Of a stretch of DNA of 26,662 nucleotides, positions 22,354 to 26,662 are shown one piece after another. The stretch covers positions 1-26,662 of the forward strand of contig NZ_JAPDOD010000088.1 of the NCBI RefSeq assembly GCF_027587205.1. Reading direction: 5' to 3'. This DNA is from Solirubrobacter ginsenosidimutans. GTDB lineage: Bacteria; Actinomycetota; Thermoleophilia; Solirubrobacterales; Solirubrobacteraceae. Below the pieces are notes generated by a model. The model saw nothing but the letters and a program-made list of their open reading frames with translations, made no database searches and was not told the DNA's origin. Position 1 is the stretch's first letter. The number at the start of each line of letters is the position of its first letter. The position numbers and the translations under genes are program-made.

Positions 22354-22869
22354 ATGCCTCAGCGCTCGGACAGCTACGAAATCGGTCGCCTCGGACTCAC
22401 CTCCGGGCAGGGTCGGCGCGTCGACCTGTTCGTCCACATCGAGCCGTTCGAGTACGCGGGCTCGAACTACACGGTGCCGGAGGAGCTCGTGCCGGTGCGG
22501 CTCGACATCTCCCGCACCACCGGGGACGGCTGGGCCCTGCGCCTGCGCTTCAGCGCGCGCGTCGACGGCCCTTGCATGCGCTGCCTGGAGCTCGCGACGC
22601 CGGAGTTCGACGTCGACTCCTACGAGGTCCATCAGCCGGGCGCCGGCGTCGACCTGATCTCGCCCTACCTCGACGACGGCGATCTCGACCTCCAGGGCTG
22701 GGCTCGCGACGCGCTGGCGCTCGCTTTGCCGACCCAGATCATCTGCCGCCCCGACTGCGCGGGGCTGTGCCCGAAGTGCGGCGCCAACCTCAACGAGGAG
22801 CCGGATCACGCCCACGAGGCGGACCCAGACCCCCGCTGGGGCAAGCTCTCCGAGCTGAAATTCGACTGA
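22354..22869 (+). CDS. yceD: YceD/DUF177 family zinc-type protein
   Basis: Product of 171 residues of the YceD family, almost always encoded upstream of rpmF and linked to 23S rRNA accumulation. It has two cysteine clusters, CMRC (C74, C77) and CRPDCAGLCPKCGANLN in the C-terminal third, the actinobacterial form that probably binds zinc. The C-terminus ends RWGKLSELKFD, as in homologues. ATG 22354 starts 13 bases after the acyl-CoA ligase stop. Confidence 0.92.
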   Translation: MPQRSDSYEIGRLGLTSGQGRRVDLFVHIEPFEYAGSNYTVPEELVPVRLDISRTTGDGWALRLRFSARVDGPCMRCLELATPEFDVDSYEVHQPGAGVDLISPYLDDGDLDLQGWARDALALALPTQIICRPDCAGLCPKCGANLNEEPDHAHEADPDPRWGKLSELKFD

Positions 22870-22885
22870 GCGCGCGCCGCGTCGC

Positions 22886-22891
22886 TATCCT
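22886..22891 (+). promoter_or_regulatory. Candidate -10 element for rpmF
   Basis: TATCCT lies 12 bases before the rpmF ATG in the 34-base yceD-rpmF gap. Its context (CTATCCTTCCCGCCCG) closely resembles the rpmB start region (CTATACTCTCCGCCCCG), suggesting that both ribosomal protein genes use the same kind of near-leaderless promoter. Confidence 0.4.
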
Positions 22892-22903
22892 TCCCGCCCG
22901 ACT

Positions 22904-23104
22904 ATGGCCGTTCCTAAGCAGAAGCAGTCGCACGCGCGTACCGCGCAGCGACGCGCGCAGCACAAGATCACCGCTCCCGCGGTGAATGGCTGCCCGCAGT
23001 GCCGCCGGCCGCGGCGTCCGCATCGCGTGTGCCCGCATTGCGGGTTCTACGGCGGTCGCGAGGTCGTGCACGTGCACGACCACGACCACGATCACGATCA
23101 CTGA
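22904..23104 (+). CDS. rpmF: 50S ribosomal protein bL32 with a His-Asp C-terminal tail
   Basis: Large-subunit protein of 66 residues. The N-terminus MAVPKQKQSHARTAQRRA is typical, and the zinc ribbon is present as CPQC (C30, C33) and CPHC (C43, C46), the C+ form. After the usual end near GFYGGREV the protein continues VHVHDHDHDHDH, an alternating His-Asp tail with six histidines at every second position from 56 to 66. The tail is encoded by a near-perfect six-base repeat, (CACGAY)4CAC, at 23075-23101. The tail could bind metal. The plsX start lies within or just after this repeat. Confidence 0.95.
   Translation: MAVPKQKQSHARTAQRRAQHKITAPAVNGCPQCRRPRRPHRVCPHCGFYGGREVVHVHDHDHDHDH
23075..23101 (+). 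repeat. Hexanucleotide repeat CACGAY encoding the bL32 tail
   Basis: Four tandem copies of CACGAC/CACGAT followed by CAC encode His-Asp pairs in rpmF. In the plsX frame the same bases read Thr-Thr...Ile-Thr-Ile. Repeat slippage here could change both the bL32 tail length and the sequence at the plsX start. Confidence 0.85.
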
Positions 23105-24128
23105 TCCAGTCACTGTCGCGGTAGACGTCAACGGGGCCGACCACGGTCCCGCTGAAGTCGCTCGCGGTGCCGCTCGCGCTGCCGCGGGTGGCGTCCGCGT
23201 GCTCCTTTTCGGGCCCGCGGCAGAGATCGGACCGGTCGCGGAGGGCGTGTCGGTGATCGACGCGCCCGTGTCGATCGCCAAGGACCCCGACCCGGCGCGC
23301 GCCGTGCGGCGCACGCCGGAGGCGTCGATCGTGCGCGCCGTCGCGGCGGTCGCGGCGGGTGAGGCGGACGCGCTCGTGAGCGGCGGCTCGACCGGGGCGG
23401 CGCTCGCGTCCTCACTGTTCACCTTCAAGCGCGCGCGGGGCGTCCATCGCCCCGCGCTGGCGTTGATGATCCCCGTTCCCGGCCATCCGTTCCTCCTGCT
23501 GGACGCCGGCGCCAACGTCGAGGTCCGGCCCGAGCACCTCGTCCAGTTCGCGCACATGGGCGCGGCGTTCATGGAGGCCGTGGGCGGCGTCGCTTCGCCG
23601 CGCGTGGCGCTTTTGTCGAATGGCACCGAGGCGACGAAGGGGACCGAGAACGTGGTCATCGCGCACGCCTCGCTGGTCGACGCGCCCGGCCTGAACTTCG
23701 TCGGCAACGTCGAGGGCTTCGCGATCGGCACCGGCGCCGCGGATGTGATCGTCGCCGACGGCTTCACGGGCAATGTGGCCCTGAAGGTCATGGAGGGCTC
23801 GTCGGCGGCGCTCCTGGGTGCGGTGCGAAGCGCTGCCATGTCGTCCTGGCGATCGAAGCTCGGCGGGATGCTGCTGCGGCCCGCGCTGCGCGGCCTGCGG
23901 AACGAGCTCTCGCCGGAGGAGCAGGGCGGCGCGGTGCTGCTCGGGCTGCGCAAGCTGGCGGTCGTCCCGCACGGGTCCTTCGGCGCGCTCGGCTTCCAGC
24001 GGGCGATCGAAGTGGCCGCGCGCGGCGTGCGCGAGGACGTCGCCGGGCGCACGCATGCGCGCCTGCAGGCCGCGGGGGCGCTGCGGAGGGCGTCCGATCC
24101 GGCCGCTAGCGTGCCCGACGAATCATGA
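23097..24128 (+). CDS. plsX: Phosphate acyltransferase PlsX with no canonical start codon
   Basis: Makes acyl-phosphate from acyl-ACP and phosphate for the PlsX/PlsY route to phosphatidic acid. Family motifs: VTVAVDVNGADHGP (usual form AVDAMGGDHAP), VSGGSTGAALA, LLLDAGANVEVRPEHLVQFAHMG, LLSNGTEATKGTE, FVGNVEG, and DVIVADGFTGNVALKVMEG. No ATG, GTG or TTG occurs in frame between an ATG at 22986, whose 40-residue extension would overlap rpmF out of frame, and a GTG at 23199, after the first motif. ATC 23097, inside the rpmF end, gives (M)TDPVTVAVDV and 343 residues, the normal length. Start is therefore non-canonical or the base is wrong. The stop overlaps acpP (ATGA). Confidence 0.92.
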   Translation: MTDPVTVAVDVNGADHGPAEVARGAARAAAGGVRVLLFGPAAEIGPVAEGVSVIDAPVSIAKDPDPARAVRRTPEASIVRAVAAVAAGEADALVSGGSTGAALASSLFTFKRARGVHRPALALMIPVPGHPFLLLDAGANVEVRPEHLVQFAHMGAAFMEAVGGVASPRVALLSNGTEATKGTENVVIAHASLVDAPGLNFVGNVEGFAIGTGAADVIVADGFTGNVALKVMEGSSAALLGAVRSAAMSSWRSKLGGMLLRPALRGLRNELSPEEQGGAVLLGLRKLAVVPHGSFGALGFQRAIEVAARGVREDVAGRTHARLQAAGALRRASDPAASVPDES

Positions 24129-24376
24129 CGCGCGAAGAAGTCCTCGAACTGATCCGTGAGCATCTGGCCGACGAGCTGGAGCTCGATCCCGCTCGCATCC
24201 AGGAATCCACGCACTTCCGCGACGACCTGTCGGCGGACTCGCTGGACCTCTACACGCTCGTGCAGGAGCTGGAAGACCAGTACGGCGTGAAGATGTCCGA
24301 CGAAGAGGCCGCGCGCATCCACACGGTGCACGAGGCGATCGACTTCGTGCTGGCCAACGTTCCGTCGGGGTCTTAG
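24125..24376 (+). CDS. acpP: Acyl carrier protein
   Basis: Carrier of growing fatty-acyl chains on 4'-phosphopantetheine. The 83-residue acidic product has the four-helix ACP pattern, [20 protein letters not shown], and the attachment site [14 protein letters not shown] with the modified serine at S39. The usual DSLDxVELVM is here [10 protein letters not shown], a mild variant. ATG 24125 overlaps the plsX stop by four bases. CoaD, encoded in the same window, acts in the pathway that makes the prosthetic group donor. Confidence 0.93.
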   Translation: MTREEVLELIREHLADELELDPARIQESTHFRDDLSADSLDLYTLVQELEDQYGVKMSDEEAARIHTVHEAIDFVLANVPSGS

Positions 24377-24396
24377 CGCTGCGCAAGCTGCACGAC

Positions 24397-25053
24397 TTGC
24401 TCGAACGGCTGCCGGACGATCTCGCCCGGCAGGCGGTCACGCACTCGTCCTGGACGGACCGGCGGTCGGACTCCTATGAGCGCCTCGCGTTCCTGGGGGA
24501 CTCCGTGCTGTCGCTGGCCGTCACGACGCACCTGTACCCGCGCCTCGAGGCCGATGCGTATGGCGCTGGACGGCTGACGAAGATCCGCGCGCAGGCGGTC
24601 TCCGGCCGCTCGTGCCGCGAGGTGGCGGAGCGGCTGGGGATTCCCGAGCGCCTGCGGCTGGCCGCGCCCGAGTCGGTGGCCGGGCCGGCGACGGAGCAGC
24701 TGGCCCGCACCGAGCGGGTGCTGGCCTCGGTGATCGAGGCGGTGATCGGCGCGGTCTACCTCGAGTTCGGCTACCTGGAGACCGCCGACGCGGTGGTTGA
24801 GGCGTTCACGCCGGAGATCGAGCGCTCCCTCGTCAGCCCGGCGGACTTCAAGTCGGCCCTGCAGGAGCGCCTGGCGCGGCGCGGGACGATCGTGACGTAC
24901 GAGATCGCCGCCGAGGAAGGCCCGCCGCACGAGCGGACCTTCGAGGTCGTGGCGATGGTCGAGGGCGAGCCGCTGGCGCGCGGGTCGGGCCGCTCCAAGA
25001 AGGACGCCGAGCAGGCGGCAGCCGAGGCGGCGCTGGAGTCCTTGAGCGCCTGA
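24397..25053 (+). CDS. rnc: Ribonuclease III
   Basis: Double-strand-specific RNase that processes rRNA precursors and some mRNAs. From TTG 24397 it is 218 residues. The catalytic signature [15 protein letters not shown] holds the active-site Glu and Asp; a second acidic pair is in [16 protein letters not shown]-terminal dsRNA-binding domain ends [18 protein letters not shown]. The start is uncertain: TTG 24397 gives [19 protein letters not shown], slightly short; CTG 24379 would give [13 protein letters not shown], a fuller first helix typical of the family. No good ribosome site precedes either. Its TGA overlaps the smc ATG (TGATG). Confidence 0.95.
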   Translation: MLERLPDDLARQAVTHSSWTDRRSDSYERLAFLGDSVLSLAVTTHLYPRLEADAYGAGRLTKIRAQAVSGRSCREVAERLGIPERLRLAAPESVAGPATEQLARTERVLASVIEAVIGAVYLEFGYLETADAVVEAFTPEIERSLVSPADFKSALQERLARRGTIVTYEIAAEEGPPHERTFEVVAMVEGEPLARGSGRSKKDAEQAAAEAALESLSA

Positions 25054-26662
25054 TGCACCTGAGCTCGATCACCTTGAAGGGCTTCAAGTCCTTCCCTGAT
25101 CGCACACGGCTCACGTTCTCGCCCGGCGTCTCGGTGATCGTCGGCCCCAACGGCTCAGGCAAGTCCAACATCACCGACGCCGTGCTGTGGGCGATGGGGG
25201 AGCAATCCCCGGTGGCCGTGCGTGGCGCCTCGATGCAGGACGTGATCTTCGCGGGCGCCCACGGCGTGCAGGCGCGTGCCGAGGCCGAGGTCGAGGTCGT
25301 GCTCGACAACGCGTCCGGCGCGTTGGACCTGCCGGTGGGCGAGGTCGCGATCACCCGCAAGCTCAACCGCGCGGGGGAGGGCGAATACCGCATCAACGGC
25401 GCCAAGTGCCGGTTGACCGACGTGATCGAGATCCTCTCGGACACCGGCCTCGGCAAGGAGATGCACTCGGTCGTCTCGCAGGGGCGCGTGTCGGAGATCG
25501 TCACCTCAAAGCCGCGCGACCGCCGGATGCTGATCGAGGAGGCCGCCGGCCTCGGCAAGCACCGCAAGCGCCGCCGTCGCGCGCAATTGAAATTGGAGCG
25601 CACGCAGGACAATCTCGATCGGGCGCTAGACGTCGAGCGCGAGGCGCGCACGCGGCTGAAGCCGTTGAAGCGCCAAGCGGAGGCCGCCGAGCTGCACGCG
25701 CGGATCGAGCGCCAGGTCGACGAGGCGCGCTGGACGCTGGCCCGCGACAGCGCCCGCGAGGCCCGCGCTGCGCTGGCGGGCGCCGAGGAAGCGGTGACCT
25801 TGGCGCGCGCCGCGGCCGAGGCCGCGGAATCCGAGCTGTCCACGGTCGGCAAGCGCCGCGAGGCGGCCGAGGAGGCGTTGTCGTCGCGCTCCTCCGAGCG
25901 CGAGCGCCTGTCCTCGCGCTTCCATTCGGCCCGTTCCTCCGCCGAGCGCATCGCGATGCGGCTGGAGGCCGCGCAGCGCACCGTGTCCGATCTGGCCGAC
26001 CGCGCCGCCCGCCGCCGGTCGTCGATCGAGCGCCTGGAGGCCGAAGCCGAGTCCGACACCGGTGACGAGGGAGCGAGCGAGCGCGTCGCCGCCCTGCAGG
26101 CCGAGCTCGCCGACCTCGCCGAGGACTACAAGAGCCGGCTCGAGCGCGAGCTGGTCGAGTTGGAGGCGCGGCGCGAGGCCGCGACCGCGCTGGTGGCCGA
26201 ACGTGCCGCCCTGGCAGGTGCCGCCGCCGCACGCCGCGGGGCGGGCGAAGCCGCCGCCGAAGCCGCCCGCAAGGCCCGCCGCGACCTGGACAAGGCGGCG
26301 GAGCTCGCCCGCCGCGAGTCCGCCCGCATCGGCGCCGAGCTCGCCAAGGCCAACCAGTTCCTGCGTGCCAACGCCGGCGCCCCGGGCGGAGCCAAGGCCC
26401 TCGCGGACCTCCTCGCCGCGTCCCCGGGCTACGAACTGGCGCTCACCGCCGCCCTCGGCCCCCGCATGCGCGCGGCCGTCGCGACCGACCTGGCCGCGGG
26501 CGCCGCACTGCTGTCCAAGGCGGGCAAGGACGGCGCCGCCGCGCTGATCGTGCCGGAGGCGGCCCCCGCGGGGTCGGCCGCTGCGCCGCCCGAGGGCGCT
26601 GCGGCGCCGGCGTCTGCCGCGGCGGGCGCCGCCGCCGCGCCGCCCGCCCCGGCCAAGTCCGC
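25053..26662 (+). CDS. smc: Chromosome segregation protein SMC (C-terminal part beyond right edge)
   Basis: ATPase of the condensin complex that organises and segregates the chromosome. About 536 residues are present. Seen: [18 protein letters not shown], Walker A GPNGSGKS (31-38), the Q-loop and DVIFAGA region, EILSDTGLGKEMHSVVSQGR, and RMLIEEAAGLGKHRKRRR before the coiled coil (about 170-430). The hinge begins near residue 440 (KALADLLAASPGYELALTAALG), somewhat earlier than in B. subtilis SMC, so this arm is shorter. From about residue 505 the hinge contains an Ala/Pro/Gly-rich low-complexity stretch up to the window edge. The signature motif and Walker B would lie in the missing part. Confidence 0.96.
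   Translation, partial: MHLSSITLKGFKSFPDRTRLTFSPGVSVIVGPNGSGKSNITDAVLWAMGEQSPVAVRGASMQDVIFAGAHGVQARAEAEVEVVLDNASGALDLPVGEVAITRKLNRAGEGEYRINGAKCRLTDVIEILSDTGLGKEMHSVVSQGRVSEIVTSKPRDRRMLIEEAAGLGKHRKRRRRAQLKLERTQDNLDRALDVEREARTRLKPLKRQAEAAELHARIERQVDEARWTLARDSAREARAALAGAEEAVTLARAAAEAAESELSTVGKRREAAEEALSSRSSERERLSSRFHSARSSAERIAMRLEAAQRTVSDLADRAARRRSSIERLEAEAESDTGDEGASERVAALQAELADLAEDYKSRLERELVELEARREAATALVAERAALAGAAAARRGAGEAAAEAARKARRDLDKAAELARRESARIGAELAKANQFLRANAGAPGGAKALADLLAASPGYELALTAALGPRMRAAVATDLAAGAALLSKAGKDGAAALIVPEAAPAGSAAAPPEGAAAPASAAAGAAAAPPAPAKS

Noticed and set aside
22986..23096. ATG 22986 as the plsX start
   Set aside because: The 40-residue extension is an out-of-frame reading of rpmF (Arg, Cys and a Thr run) with no resemblance to PlsX N-termini; kept only as a fallback.
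23075..23101. Repeat at the end of rpmF as a non-coding or regulatory repeat only
   Set aside because: It is in frame with rpmF and ends in its stop; the coding explanation is sufficient, although overlap with the plsX start remains notable.
1..26662. Defence island, prophage, integrative element or biosynthetic cluster
   Set aside because: No integrase, transposase, phage or toxin-antitoxin genes and no large modular enzymes were seen; most genes are conserved housekeeping genes.

Overview
The window is a very GC-rich, gene-dense piece of bacterial chromosome. It looks like an actinobacterium (Actinomycetota), most likely a deep-branching soil lineage such as Thermoleophilia/Solirubrobacterales. 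The evidence is the GC content and codon use, zinc-ribbon forms of ribosomal proteins bL28 and bL32, a SepIVA/DivIVA-like gene next to coaD, and the conserved orders rpmB-fakA(yloV)...recG...rsmD-coaD and yceD-rpmF-plsX-acpP-rnc-smc. The taxonomic call is inference; no rRNA or tRNA gene is present to test it.

Layout, left to right. Positions 1-1033 (minus) hold the kinase part of a PknB-type Ser/Thr kinase that runs off the left edge, divergent from rpmB and a FakA-like DAK protein (1080-2918). A minus-strand pair, a YfnA-type amino acid permease and a two-domain universal stress protein, lies at 2971-5294. recG (5412-7505) converges on an LtrA family membrane protein (7576-8766). An unknown secreted six-cysteine protein (8814-9773) and a glyoxalase-like protein (9826-10542) follow, then a RraA-like protein (minus) divergent from rsmD-coaD. 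A SepIVA-like coiled-coil protein and a NatA/NatB-type ABC exporter continue the plus-strand run to 14732. A secreted beta-propeller phytase (minus), two REP-like palindromes, and a compact trio (small unknown protein, arylamine N-acetyltransferase, MYG1 family protein) come next. Acylphosphatase and a coiled-coil PD-(D/E)XK (DUF2130-like) protein lie on the minus strand at 18163-19759. The right third is a plus-strand lipid/ribosome/chromosome block: unknown protein, FadD-like acyl-CoA ligase, yceD, rpmF, plsX, acpP, rnc and the 5' part of smc, which runs off the right edge.

Most of the window is housekeeping: ribosome biogenesis (bL28, bL32, RsmD, YceD, RNase III), phospholipid and fatty-acid supply (FakA, FadD, PlsX, ACP), CoA synthesis (CoaD), DNA repair and segregation (RecG, SMC). 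I saw no CRISPR array, insertion sequence, prophage, tRNA or rRNA. No stretch over 300 bases lacks a gene; the longest gap is 179 bases (15957-16135).

The most unusual features are small. Two genes, the NatA-like ATPase and plsX, have no ATG, GTG or TTG at a sensible start, and both have ATC exactly where the start is expected. bL32 ends in an alternating His-Asp tail whose DNA repeat overlaps the plsX start. Many genes have a TANNNT hexamer 6-12 bases before the start codon, suggesting widespread leaderless transcripts; at two divergent pairs the two hexamers overlap. Two short palindromic repeats occur between genes, and a 9-bp palindrome brackets one putative -10 hexamer. I did not find a clear new multi-gene system; the DUF2130-like nuclease candidate and the tight three-gene unit at 16136-18162 are the best places to look for new biology.
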